DNA of 64,000 bases, from assembly GCA_003864495.1 (NCBI GenBank), contig ML133379.1:1264979-1328978 (forward strand), given 5' to 3'. Position numbers and translations under genes: made by a program. Shown here one piece after another: positions 43,901 to 55,586 of this stretch. Position 1 is the stretch's first letter. Each line of letters starts with the position of its first letter. The stretch comes from Nemopilema nomurai (lineage: Eukaryota > Cnidaria > Scyphozoa > Rhizostomeae > Rhizostomatidae). The notes beneath the pieces were generated by a model. That model was given only the letters and a program-made list of their open reading frames with translations, searched no databases and was not told the origin of the DNA.

Positions 43901-46029
43901 TTTTATTTGTAGAAAACTACAGTCAGATATCATAAATGAATTTCAAATACAACTGAACTTTCTTGAAAGCAAAGACAGAGATCAAGATAAAGAGCTAAAG
44001 GAGTTGAAAAAACAGATACAAATAAGAGAAGAAAAAATATTGGAGCTGAAAATGTCAATTCAAGATAGAGCGAAGGAAGTAATGGATTTCTCTTTCTTAC
44101 CCAATGACTTGCCGCTATTAAGTAGATATTTCCTCCTTTATAGTTGCTTTCATTATTCTTTAGGAGCATGTGGGAAGAGCAATGTATCCCCTCACCAACA
44201 ACAAAGTTAATCATACCTAGGCCTAAATTAGAAAGCCAATCACACGCCTTCTTTCTTCTTCTCGTGTAGTTTGAGATAAAAGACACTAGATGGCTGTCAG
44301 AAGGTCTTTAAGTGAACATTTGGTTGCTAATCGATTGGTCATTTGGCAGCCAATTGTTTGCTCTTCATACATCCCTCTAGTGTTTTTTGTTGGCAAATTT
44401 TAATGTTGGCAAGCTATGTTCAGAGTATTTATGTTTTGATGAACAGAAATAAATTTTTCATCTTCTGCCTTTGAATTGAGCGATAAAAAACACAAAAATT
44501 GTATTTTCGAAGCTAATGCTAATGGAATATGATGGAAAATTCCAAAGATGTTGCAGCTGTACACAATTATGTAGAAAAAACGTAGAAATTACGTAGAGAA
44601 TAATGATTATCTTGGGAGTATGAAGATGTTACTTGTCAATATAGTTAATCACATATAGAGCTGATGATAATGTCTTTTGGGTTGTTTTGCTATCACCATT
44701 GATGCAATGCTAAATAAGCTGCTTGTGCGATACAGTATATCTGCATAAAACTGAGCGGTCTTTAGCATAGGTCAGTGAATGAGATGACATTGAACGTGCA
44801 ATTGGAGGCTCTGCGACAGGAAAACCAACTATTGAAGAGTGAAGTGGTTTCACTTTATGACGCCCTAGATGACGAAAGGAAGAAAATCAAAGATGATGAG
44901 CCGAACAGAGAAACACATGTTCTCAGGTAATCTTCAATACGAGGATTTTTAATCCTTATTTTGTATTAAATATAAATTGAATTTTCATTGCAATCACATT
45001 TTTTCTTCAATACCAATTTTTGAAGCGATAAATGTGTTTCCAAACTTTTCCTTGTTATGGCGACAATAGTACCCTCCATTCACGAAGAATTTTCAAACTG
45101 CTTAAATTGTCAGCGGTTGCATGACCTGAGCCTGTACTACGCTTGTCCTTCTAGAATTAGCAAAATATTTTAGTGGCATAAAACTGTGATTTGGAAGTAA
45201 AGTTAAATATAAGGAAGTTAATGTATGGAGGATATACAATTTTTTGATTGCAGCCATAAGGTATCTCTTTAAGCATGATCTATTCATGATAGAGGCTTTT
45301 AGCGGTGGGGGTAAAAGATATGTACACATATTAACTAGGCAAGTCCATATATGTTTCTACACGTACGGGTTATGAATGGGTATACAAGTGCCGGCGTGTT
45401 TCCATTGATTTAGAATACTACTGCAGATGTGAATGCTACAGATTATTTTATCAATCAATGTTTTAGAAGAAACAATCGCAATGAGATGGGATCTGTGGAT
45501 CTGCAAATAAATCAGTTTAAAAACGATCTGGCAATTTCACAAGGAAGGCTTGAAAAGGAAATAGAATGGAGAATAAGAACAGAAAATGAATTGCGAGCAG
45601 TCAAGAAAAGCAAGGCGGATTTGCAATCGCAGTAAGTCTGCTTCAAGAATGTTATTGCTCGTGCCTAAAATTTATTTGTTTTGTCGAAAATATGAAATCT
45701 CCCTACAAGGAGAAAGTGCAAATTACAGCTAAAAAGCTTATATCGCTGCTGTTATTAGAACAACTGTAAACGTAGTGGTAATCTATTGATATACTCATCA
45801 TCTTCCCAACATGAGTTTCCCATGTCGAACCAATTTTTTTAGACTTTCCAAGCTGGAAGAAGAAATTTCATGCCAAACAATTGAATTTCGAAAGGTATCA
45901 ATCAAAGTTGAACATCTTGAAAAAGAGAACTCAAGTCTGCGCCTAGCCATAGAAAGCCAATCAAAGCAGGTCCTGAGGCAACTGGCACACGAATCACAAA
46001 CGCTGACGTGCAACGGAGCAATCCTTTAA
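34926..46029 (+). CDS. Long coiled-coil protein, about 16 exons, not identified
   Basis: Exons that connect in phase: 34926-35652, 36022-36173, 36357-36488, 36653-36690, 37191-37383, 37470-37583, 38104-38173, 38550-38683, 39377-39529, 39686-39916, 41335-41463, 41960-42117, 43913-44078, about 44771-44926, 45467-45631, 45843-46029. The product is about 960 residues. After about 120 N-terminal residues almost every exon encodes heptad-rich, Glu/Lys/Leu-rich helix, for example KIEKENKELQSEVSELRSLH. A cytoskeletal, centrosomal or ciliary scaffold is likely from composition alone. The exon ending at 36173 uses a GC-AG donor (ACG|GCAAGT). The junction between 44078 and 44771 does not keep phase with the sites I chose, so an exon is missing or misplaced there. 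The stop at 46027 is followed by a poly(A) signal. No homolog could be named. Confidence 0.8.
38740..39003 (+). mobile_element. Solo Penelope-like pseudo-LTR in an intron
   Basis: This is the reverse complement of 21276-21505 with scattered differences. Landmarks are atggaaaatcccattctttg, then TATCACCCTCTAGTGTTTTC and GGAGTGTCGAACGAAAAAA. It lies between the exons ending at 38683 and starting at 39377 and carries no intact endonuclease. It is therefore a solo or severely truncated insertion. Confidence 0.85.
40049..40074. repeat. (TA)n microsatellite
   Basis: Thirteen or so TA units in the intron after the exon ending at 39916. Confidence 0.9.
40678..41220 (+). repeat. 39-bp tandem array with spurious long ORFs
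   Basis: About 14 copies of a 39-bp unit made of a TACTGCTACTACTAATC part and a TTTCCTTTCCTACTAATC part with a short link. Because 39 is a multiple of three, it stays open on both strands over 200 codons (plus: Leu/Ile/Phe-rich; minus: KISRKGKISSSSR repeats). It lies inside the intron 39917-41334, and the copies differ by only single bases. Neither frame is likely to be a real protein. Confidence 0.95.
41541..41834. mobile_element. Degraded MITE related to the CCGTAAATCC family
   Basis: At the left are GGGGGGCTTAAAAGA and GGGGGGCTTATTAAAA. At the right are GGGGGCTTAAAAATAAGGGG and a CTTTTACAGTAAAG end. The G-rich GGGCTTA blocks mirror the TAAGCCCCC blocks of the element at 25225-25584. The termini are too worn to define. 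Confidence 0.45.
44270..44480 (+). mobile_element. Possible highly diverged Penelope pseudo-LTR
   Basis: ATTGGTCA, a CCAAT box about 13 bp later, then CATCCCTCTAGTGTTTT and a Gln/Lys-poor AT tail follow in the same order and similar spacing as in 38740-39003. Similarity outside these blocks is weak. Confidence 0.3.
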
Positions 46030-46111
46030 TACGATTAAACTTTGGACCAATTCTTCTTAATTTCTACACGTGTGGTATCCTTCATTGCTCATTCTGGCTG
46101 TCGTTTGCACC

Positions 46112-46117
46112 AATAAA
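46112..46117 (+). terminator. Poly(A) signal of coiled-coil gene
   Basis: AATAAA lies 83 bp after the stop codon at 46027-46029, supporting the end of the gene here and not a fusion with the phospholipase-like exons downstream. Confidence 0.55.
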
Positions 46118-47972
46118 ACAATTGTTTCATCGCATTTAGCAGTTTTTACTATCTCTAATACAATATAACCTTTTTATAAAGAGTTGCTAGTTTGCAGCTC
46201 CCTTGGTTAGTTCATACTGCAAATTCAATCATATTTCTCATTAGTGTTGCGTCTATACATATACTTTTTAGGCCATGCAATGAATACGTTGAACATGGCA
46301 AATGAACGTTGTCTTTCATTATTTTACACGTTTCCTTATTCTTCATGTTTGTTTTGCGTTTTCGTGCTGAATCATCTTTGATGATAGCTCAATCACCAAA
46401 GATCATAGTGCAATCACCCTCTGTTGTAGTTGAATTATGAACTAGAGTCGACCTTGGTTTAATAATCAGCAAGGTTATATGGCGACAGAAAAAGAAATGG
46501 GAGTTGGCAAATAACAAAGCCTCTACTTTGCAATAGGCTTCTACCCCGTATGAAACTGACAGTCTTCAAAGGAGAACAAATACAAAAAGAAACTGGTGAC
46601 GCAGGAAGCTTCAAAGAGGGACAGACATGTTTCTGTTCAACCAATTTAAGCCACGGTAGCATCTTGTATCTGTTCTTTTTTCGCCTCAACAGATATATAA
46701 GAATAAAATGAAACTGTGTACCACACGTTTTCCATATCAAAACTTTTAACACCTAAGAACAAAAAAAACTCGAAATAACAATGCTATTGAAATAGTAAGT
46801 TCCGCTATAGAAATGGTGTACAGCAATGGAAATGGAACATAAATTAAAACGTCATCTCTAAAACCACAACAATTTCTCAACAGTTCAACCATAAATATGC
46901 TGAAAAATCATCTCGTACTACATGAAAAACAATTTCAAATCATAGGTGGAAAGTTAGTTGTGACCTATTATGGACTTTTGTGCAAATGGTTTACAAAGTC
47001 AATTGACCTTTGAAGAATTAGGATCGAAAATGCCATTTGATTATATCAATGGACTCAAGACAGGCAATGCAGATGATCTGCAAAGCTATTCACCTAATAT
47101 GCATCTCTTAGAGCTCTTTTAAAACAAATGCATTTTTTATGGCAATTCAATGTTAGAAATAAGCATAAAGTGATTTATCATGGTATTGATAATGTTGTGA
47201 AAGCATGAGACTACAGCGAGGTGCAGGAAACGGCTTTTCAAAAAGCTTAAAGAAAGCTATTCTGTTCATAAATGAACAAAAATGTGGTTAAGATTAGTGA
47301 GTTGATTAGTGAATGCAACATTTAGCTTCCATATTAACAAAATGTGCTCTTCAATACAAACGTTTGGTCAAATACTTTCATTTACGAGCCCTTGCTTTAA
47401 TGAAGTCACATTCAGATATGAAAAGTGCAGATGCTAGAACTGTTTACTGCCTTGCTTTCATGGGCAGGTAGACAATCTCACATAGTTGATCTCTGTGAAC
47501 TTTCAGCATTCAATGCAGTTGCAAGGTCAACAGGTGACATTCACGTCTTAGTCAGACATGGTTAATTGACCAGTCTACGCTGAAGCCGCGCAATATGAAT
47601 GGCAGGCCTTGGCTGCTACAACCAGGTATGAAAATATTTGCATCCTATTATTTGTCAGCAAAATGGTGCAAACATCAATAAACCATCTCGGTTTTACAAT
47701 TCATGGTTGTAAAACTCAGGTGAGTGGTAAAGTAACGGCATTAAGATTGTGTTATTCCAGCATTGACGATGTAGAGGGACCTAAATGTGATAACATTAGC
47801 AATGTGAACCTAAATGTGCTAGTGACACCTATTTGACTTCTGTTTCTCAGAATGTCATCCATACTAATTGCCTTTTGGAAAACTCTTTCACAACGCGCTA
47901 CCTCAGAGAATCTAAATTCAATCAAATTATTAAAAAAGCATTTTAAAAACATGTTTACGTTTTAGAGAAACA
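46118..47972. other. Spacer before phospholipase-like gene
   Basis: No domain or transposon is recognised. The promoter and a 5' untranslated exon of the phospholipase-like gene should be here, since an acceptor (gttttag) lies seven bases before its ATG. Confidence 0.4.
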
Positions 47973-50900
47973 ATGACAACGCTTCTGGTAAAAACATTGG
48001 CAGTCCTGACTCTCTTTTACATAAAATTCAGCACATCGCATATTCATCGAAATGACTATGTGAAAGGTAAGGGTTTAAAGAATGATTAGTTGCTCAACTA
48101 TTCATGCATTGTTCCATATCCGTAATAGGCCGTCAATAGTTAAGGTTCACTACACAATTCTCTATGAATTTTCAGAAGATATTCTGAACAATTGGCTTTC
48201 TCGTTTACTTTTAATGCGTATAACAGCGTGAATGTATTTTCATGGCCGTCATTCAATGTTTTTGCCGCTGTCTCATCTTCAGTCCTAACGAATTTTAGTT
48301 GACTCATTTCAATTTATCAATACACTCGAACACCAAGATTTTGGCGCCGAAAATAACTGAACCCTTACTGCGCATGACAAGCCAGGAAAGACTGCCAGTA
48401 AAAGTTAGAATGTAAATGTGAAAAAATAATTATCCGGTACTCCTATCCGCATGGAAACTTGAGCGGAAAAAACTTGTCTGGAAACAGGGCTTTAAAGTCA
48501 AAAAGCTGCTAACGACAATCCTTCAATGACAGGAGCTTGCCGCACGTCAGTTTATGCACCTCTTGAAAGATGCGCTTCAAAGATTATACTGGACATGTAT
48601 CTAAATTTTAAGCATCGGTTTGTTGCTGTTGTTCTTTTCAAAAGCTATTATTTTCAATGATATTGATGAAGAAGGTGGCTCCAGTTCACATTGCTCCGTT
48701 TCCATATGAAAACGCTGACGAAAGCGCATAAATCTGAAAAGGGTGCGTTTTGAAAATGGTCCGTTTTCAATGTGAACACCAAAATCGAATACATTTGAAA
48801 ACGCTAACAATAGCAGCAAGATTCCACGCTGAAGGCGCCAAGAATCACATTACAGTGTATTTCAAAATGACATTAAAGCGATAACGACTGTTGTTCAAAT
48901 GTTACTTGCTTTGGCTTCTGTTCGGAAGCTTGAAAGCAATTTCTTGATGCAATTTGTTATCGACTCCTTGATGCAAAATCGAGAATGGCGTGGTTTCGTG
49001 TGTGGGTTTCGGTTTGGCGCCAGATTTGTGGCAAAGGACTGGTGTTGAAAGGGAGGTCATGACTGCGTTTTTGCTAGAGCAATGAAAACGCCCATCGTTT
49101 CTAAAAGACTGATCACTCCAAGAACAGGCTGAACAGCCCAAGAATACCTTAAGAACACCCTAAGAACAAGCGATTAAGCGATAAACAAGAAGTTGGCAGA
49201 ATTCTTTTCGCTTAATGATTTTTATAGAAATCTGGATGTAAAGCTCTTAAAAATTGACTCATATTCATACTGTTCAACCAATGATGGCACATGAGCATGC
49301 ATTGAAAAGGCAGTTTTATTGTACTTTTATCATGTGCAAAGTAAAAAAACTGACTACTTATTGAATAGTTATTCTACCCAATAATATTTTTCAAATCCCA
49401 GTCCCTCCTACTTTTTTTATAACTTTATTTTTAGTTTTTTATTTAAATGGTGAAAATTCCTTTTAAAATTTATATCTAAATTTGATATACACAAAGCTCT
49501 GCATTACAATTGAGACACAGGAAATGCTGTACATGCATTAAAATAACCAACATTTAATATACAAACGTTGTAATATTTCTTCCAAGGATAGTTTGGTGCG
49601 AATTTGAAATCACATGAAAGATCATACCCTGTGTACAACCTATTTTTAGTATTTTTGCAGTACAGTAAAAAAACAAAAGAATTATCAACTAGCTACCCAT
49701 AATAAACGGCCTTGAAAGTTTGATTCGAATCTTTCCACTCGTGTCTGGCAGTTAGGTCCTCGCGTAGATGGGCTACCCGTTCCCTTGTCGAATCAAAAAA
49801 CTCATCGACTGCTTGTAAATTTCCAGCGATCAATATTCTTTTTAAAGGCAAGACCTCATAAAACGTGTATTAAACATATGCCTAATAAAAGTGAATTGGT
49901 TTATGACCTCATTTTGGCGAATTTTCCTCACGTTAAAATCGCTCAGGTCGACCTCTTCTCAGGGACAAATTGTATTGAAATTCTGTGCGTGCGCATGCAG
50001 AAACTGCGCGTAACCTTCACAAAATGTGAAGGAACTTCTCAAAATGCATGGCAACAGTCGATAAACATTCTCAAAATCATGCCTAGATACAGGACGCGGC
50101 GCGGCGTCTTACCATTTTCCTGGGTACTAGGCTCGATGAAGAAGAATTTGGTTTTTCACCAGAGAAGATTCAAAAATGTTTCGCAAAGGGAGAACGGAGT
50201 AAATATATAAAATACAGCGATGGCGTAGAAATAGCTACCTTATATACATAATAAAAAAGATATGCTTCTCTTGAATCTTTAACTTGGGCTCATCACCTTT
50301 TGCACTTTAATTAGAAAACTCAAGCCTGGAAAATTGGACAATGTTGAAAATGCCTGGATCCGCCCCTGAAAGTAGCCCAGCTAATGTAGCAAAGGTAGAT
50401 TTGCTTCTGCTCTAGGGATTGATATCAACTTGCCAACAGCTCAATAACTTGCCAATAGTAACTGGGAACGGAATAGAGTGCGCTACTGTAAGTATCCATC
50501 ATCTATCAGAAAAATGTCACGAGGAAAGCGTTCGCGCATCGAAAATTTCGCTTGACGGATAGCTGAAGAAGTTTCTACTTTTCGTCAAACGTTATTATTC
50601 GAGGTGAGCATAGATTTTGATAACAGGCCTATGCAATATGGTGTTCTCACAGCGACCGGGATTTAGTAGAAATGAAACTGAATTGCAGTTACGTACTTTG
50701 CTTGGTATATTAGGCAACAATACTTTTTTTATAAGGAAACAGAGCTTTTCAAATGTTGATATCAAGCATGGTTGGTGACAGCCAAGAGCTGGAAACCTTT
50801 ATCGATGATGCACAATTTCAGAGCAATGATGCAGAGAGCAATGATTGCATTCGATATGGAAGTTTTTTATTGAGGCATTACGGCATTGCCATTCTCTGTG

Positions 50901-53316
50901 GGACACAGTGACCCAAAAGTAACGTGTTTTTTAAGCTTGGTCCCTCCTCCAACGAAAATAAAACTGAATTTGTCTTCTTCTCAAAAACTTTAAAAGATAA
51001 GGCCGAGACACCATCTTTGTTCTAAAAATATCGCACGCCAAAATTGATGGAAATCAGTAGAGATTGGAATGAGCAGAATTTTGTAAGAACGCTTCAGTGA
51101 ACGCTACAAAATAAGCCTCAGTGGAGACTCGGCCTAAGGTAATTTTTTAACCTGCAGGGGTACCAATGGAAAAAAGGAAATAAGTTGCAATGATTGAGAA
51201 GCTATAGCAAGTATTGAAAAACCATATGTGCAAACAGTTCAGCTTTTGTGAAGACCCATTCAACAATCTCTTTTGGTGTTTCAAAACCTAAATTTCGTCC
51301 TCTAAGGTTTGTTTGTAGCTCTCCATATTCAATGAAAATGGCTCATCATTTACCTACTTAAGCCCACTGCAAACAATGATAATTTTTTGCCATTTTTGAT
51401 CATGTGAAGGGTCAGCCAAACGAGCATATCCTTCATAAGGTACCGCAGATATCTGGATCCACGCAACCTTTAACTTCGCTTATTCCTCTAAATGCAAAAT
51501 GGCTTTGAATCTCTTGTGACTTGTGACTTTGAAATCATGAGACGATTCCTCAAAACTTGATCTCATATGTCGGCGATTGTGGCCGCTGAGGGAGGTCATC
51601 CAAAATTTTAAATGCAAAGTTACGAAAGCTTTTTTCAACTGTACTTTAAATGTATTGGTTCATGAAATAGTCATTTTGTTTATGTAAACAATTTTTCTTT
51701 CTTGAGTTGGAATTATTCCAGGAGGGCTTATCATAAGACAATGGTCGAAAAATGTTCGAATGTATGTGTTTGCTGTGTTTCCTATTTTGTTACGTTTATG
51801 TTTTCAAGTTTCATTAAGAACTATGTGTCAGCCCTAGGTGCTAACTGTGCACTCAAACTACGTGGCTAGATTAAAATGCATTTCCATTTAGGGCCGTCTG
51901 CTAAATTTTGAACGGCAGGGCTCTGTGCTGCTATGAAACACTTTACCAAAAACCAGGCTCTGGAGCTGTTATCGACTGAAAAAATAAAAATAGAGGGGCA
52001 AAGGAAAAATTGAGCCGGTTGCATCGAAACATGTATTATTTTATAGCCTTTGGTCTATTGAAATGACAATCCCTTGGTCCATTGTAAACCCAATTTCTAT
52101 ACAGTATAAACATTTCAACAATGACAGCATTGCTGTTATCACTGTGTGTCCTGTGTTTCAAAACTTTAAATAAAAATGAAAGAAGATATTTTTATTTGAA
52201 GCCTACATACCTACAAGAGCTAAAGACCAGTCAATGTTGATGAAACTTAAAAGATTTACGTCAGCTTAGAACTTAAGTCATTAGTCACTATTCATTTAAC
52301 ATCACTTCCAACAGTGTACATTGGTTCTATGAATGAATTTCCCTACTTACAGATACTGTCTTGATATCAGAGCAAGCTGATAAGAAATCTGGCATTGTCA
52401 AACGAGCCATCATGATCGGTAAGAAGGTTTATGTTGTTGGTAAGCTACAGGAGAAGGGAAACTTTTTAAGAACCTTTATATGTTTCCTTTATTTATAGCA
52501 AGAAAAACACTAGACGAAAAATCTTGTAATAAACTACTTTTCCGACCATCTTAGTCGGTTTTACCACTTTAATAGCATGAAGCTGAAAGCTTGGATCATC
52601 TTTCATCAATCAATGGCTGTGACTGCTTTCCTTGATCATTCCCACTCTTCAAATACTTCATATCAGGTCTGTAAGGCTACTTCAAGTTTTAATTTTTATT
52701 GGTAAAATGATTGTTCGTAGGGAATAAAGTTTGTGGAAATGGAGTGATAAAAAGTGGCAAAGCCAGCGTACGAGGAAAAAGACAGAACATTGATCTCGAT
52801 TCATTACACAGAGACCTGCACCCAGAGCGATTAAAAGATGAAGTCAGAAGGCCCAGCAACGTGATTGAAGACAAAAATAACGGTGGTCCCGCTGTGGTAG
52901 TGAGTAAGCAAAGTAAGAAAATTGGATGGTTTGAGCGGCTGAATAGGTGCTGCCTTGATCATGAAAATTGCGACAGATCAATTCCAGCCAAAAAGGAGCA
53001 GTACGGGTTTAAAAATGAGCGCGAATACACGGTATATGATTGCAAATGTGATGATGCATTTGCAGAGTGCTTAAAGTATGCCGACAGTCATACAGCAGAT
53101 GCAGTGGGTGATTTATACTTCAATGTCTTGAAAATGCCATGTATCAACTTTGAGAAAGGTGACAGCTCCAGCAACTCTACCAACAAAGGAACAGACGCCC
53201 TAATGAAAAATGTGGATAAACTAGTAGCTCAACGTGTCAAGGAAATGGAAGGCAAGACATGGAACACTGAAGAAAATGCAGAACCAATAAAAAATGATAA
53301 CAATGCCGCAACATGA
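47973..53316 (+). CDS. Secreted group III-type phospholipase A2-like protein, three exons
   Basis: Exons 47973-48066, 52353-52418 and 52721-53316 join in frame (94+66+596 nt) into 251 codons plus stop. Residues 1-20 form a signal peptide (MTTLLVKTLAVLTLFY). A short propeptide ends at Lys48-Arg49, followed by AIMIGNKVCGNG. This matches the place of the calcium loop, where the family has W-C-G-x-G. The active-site block is NRCCLDHENC (His134), followed by YGFKNEREYT, CKCDDAFAECL and GDLYFNVLKMPC. Family members hydrolyse the sn-2 ester of phospholipids and include secreted enzymes and venom components. Odd points: the loop Trp is Val57, the Asp after the catalytic His is Glu135, and about 50 extra basic residues lie between loop and active site. 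It may be inactive or changed. The 4.3-kb first intron holds no gene I recognise. Confidence 0.8.
50354..50368 (-). repeat. Orphan transposon end motif in phospholipase intron
   Basis: CTGGATCCGCCCCTG is identical to the right end of the 6.45-kb transposon (33818-33832). No left partner end was recognised, so this is a remnant, possibly of a non-autonomous relative. Confidence 0.5.
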
Positions 53317-55090
53317 AGGCGGAAAAACGTTCGGTCTTTGACGTAAGCAAGACGCAAAGAAACAAGTGAGACTGTTCGAAATAAGAGCTGCAAAGAAGCA
53401 GGCTTTTCTCTGCATTTACACATCAACAAACACGATTCCCATTGCTTGAGAGTCTAATCAAAGAAGAGTGCATAAGATGGATATCCAAAAAACCGTTGAT
53501 GTTTTCATTAATTCGAATCTCCAGTCTTCTTCGCAAGTCTGAGTGACGCAAAAACGTCGGTAGCAATTAGCATTACCAGATACTAGCCAATCTCTACTCT
53601 TTGGTGCTGCAAACATTCGCGATCAATTTGCAGTCAAAATTGAATAAAATTCAGAAATTAATAGCTTCAAACCACCAAAAGTTTGTAATAGAATGCTTGC
53701 TATCGTAAGCACTTTTCCAATTTTCTTAAAGTTTATTTTCGAATCATCATTTCTATCGACCTGTATCTATCATATCATATCTAGCAAAAGTCCATCGATT
53801 CCTTCTGAAATAGATGTAAGGTGAAAATTTGCATTTTAGTCAAGGTTGATTCCCACTCAGTGCCTTCAATCGCGCGATCGACTAATTGCAACAAACTTAT
53901 TGCGACCGAGCGCTCGATTTACCACAATCGAAGATGGCGGCAATCAACAATAGGCTCGTAGACTCAAGCCCTTTCTTCTATTGCTGCTGCGTTTAAAATG
54001 GAAACAAATGAATGCAAAACATAGTAAAAGATTTTGGATTCGAAGAATCTTTATCGAAAAGGAGGAAAAAGATTAGTCTAACTTGCTTATAATAGACATG
54101 AAACTTGTTGACTTTTTAAACTCTCTCGTACGGGTCCGAGGGCTTTAAACTTGATGTTTCCCCCACCAACCTTGTCAATAACGACGTTTGTATTTGGAAA
54201 TATGATACTGAAATTGATATCCTCTTGGGAAGTTTTATTTGCAATTCTCTGTGCGCTAGGACCAGCAGGGTTGGCTGCAAGAAGAAGTTGCTTCATTGTA
54301 ATTTGATTAGCCGTTAATTGCCAACTGAAATCGTTGTGTTTTTGTGTAGAGCTGGCATGTCTTGGCGTAAAACGTAGGATGGACTTCTAATTTTTTGTGC
54401 GGTCGCGTGCATAGAACTGAGCGCATAGAAGCAACGTCCTACCATGAAAATGATCAGAAAAGTCTCCCGCCCAAAAAAGTACTGAAGGGAAATCAATCTT
54501 TAGAAACAGAAATTTGTGTGATGTGCTTCATTTTATACAACAGGTTTCTTGCTTTGATGATTTACAGCGGTTGATAGTTACTTTTTAACGAAGATGCTTT
54601 ATAGCTTTGTTGCACCATAGTCAATAGAAGAAGTTCCAGACTCTTAGGGTGCACGAAGATGGCTTGTTGTGTTGACTCGAGACAAGATAGAAATGTAAGC
54701 TGCTGAACTCGAAATTACTTTTGTATCTGAAATGAGGTTATCGCTGATTTCATTGGTGATCAGGATTTCTTTGATGATAATGAAGATTTCTAGAGAGAAC
54801 TTGTTGATATTTCTCTTGAGGTAACTTTGTTCTAGTTAATCTTAAACTTCGAATCGCTTATGACATGTCGGTGGGCCTTCTAGGCCTATTACCAACCAAC
54901 CAGTTTATTGCATACGATCCAAGTACTGTAAAAAACAAAAACATGTTGAGGGTGGCACATAATTTAAAGAAACTAAAGAAACTTCCACAGAAAGATCAGA
55001 AGTCAGAGAATGTTTGTTAGAGATAACTAACATCATAACGGAGGACATGTCTCAAAACAATTAATAAAAGAAAAAAAAACTAACTTAGGT
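53317..55090. other. Spacer after phospholipase-like gene
   Basis: A possible poly(A) signal (AATAAA) lies at about 53643. A minus-strand frame at 54087-54296 has a coding-like composition but no recognised domain. Nothing else is seen. Confidence 0.4.
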
Positions 55091-55363
55091 GACCATGTAT
55101 TTCATTTGAAAAACAGAATGGCAATTAAAGGCAAGTTCCTTGTTATAATTGAGAGATGTGAGCAAGAGGTACCTGACGAAATCGCCAGCACTTCTCTAGA
55201 GGACATCTTGAATCTATATTTCAAGATAAGGTGTTTTTTCTTCTCAAAGGACTTCCTCCAGCACATTAAAGCAAAACAGAAATATAGCAGAGGAAAGGCT
55301 CTCCTTAAAGGTTTGAAGAACAATGAAGCACTGCAAAAATTTAATAAAGGACTTAATAAATGA
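55091..55363 (+). pseudogene. C-terminal fragment of a transposase-like protein
   Basis: The frame contains EDILNLYFKIRCFFFSKD followed by a Lys-rich tail (KQKYSRGKALLKGLK). From memory this resembles the basic C-terminal end of uncharacterised transposase-like proteins common in cnidarian genomes, but nothing upstream supports a full gene. The call is weak. Confidence 0.3.
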
Positions 55364-55586
55364 CCACTCATTGCTATCATCTAGATATACCTTAAAGTAA
55401 GAAACTACTTGCACAATAAACTCTTGAAGAAATTATTTTTGTATCTTTTATCCTTTTACACAAAAACTTGTCCTGCAAAATTTTTAAAAACTTCCACAGA
55501 GCATAACATCCTTGAGGTACTGAATTACATAAATTACATATTTGCATAAAGTTGTTGTGCAAATAATTTTTATATTGTAAGGTAAT

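Noticed and set aside
49785..50210. Plus-strand 141-codon frame inside the phospholipase intron
   Set aside because: Composition is irregular and no motif is recognised; it probably belongs to a transposon remnant ending at 50368.
45843..53316. Fusion of the coiled-coil gene with the phospholipase-like exons
   Set aside because: The coiled-coil frame has its own stop at 46027 and a poly(A) signal, and a signal-peptide exon at 47973 splices in phase to the phospholipase-like exons.
54087..54296. Minus-strand 69-codon frame with coding-like composition
   Set aside because: No domain, splice context or repeat partner was found; left as unsupported.
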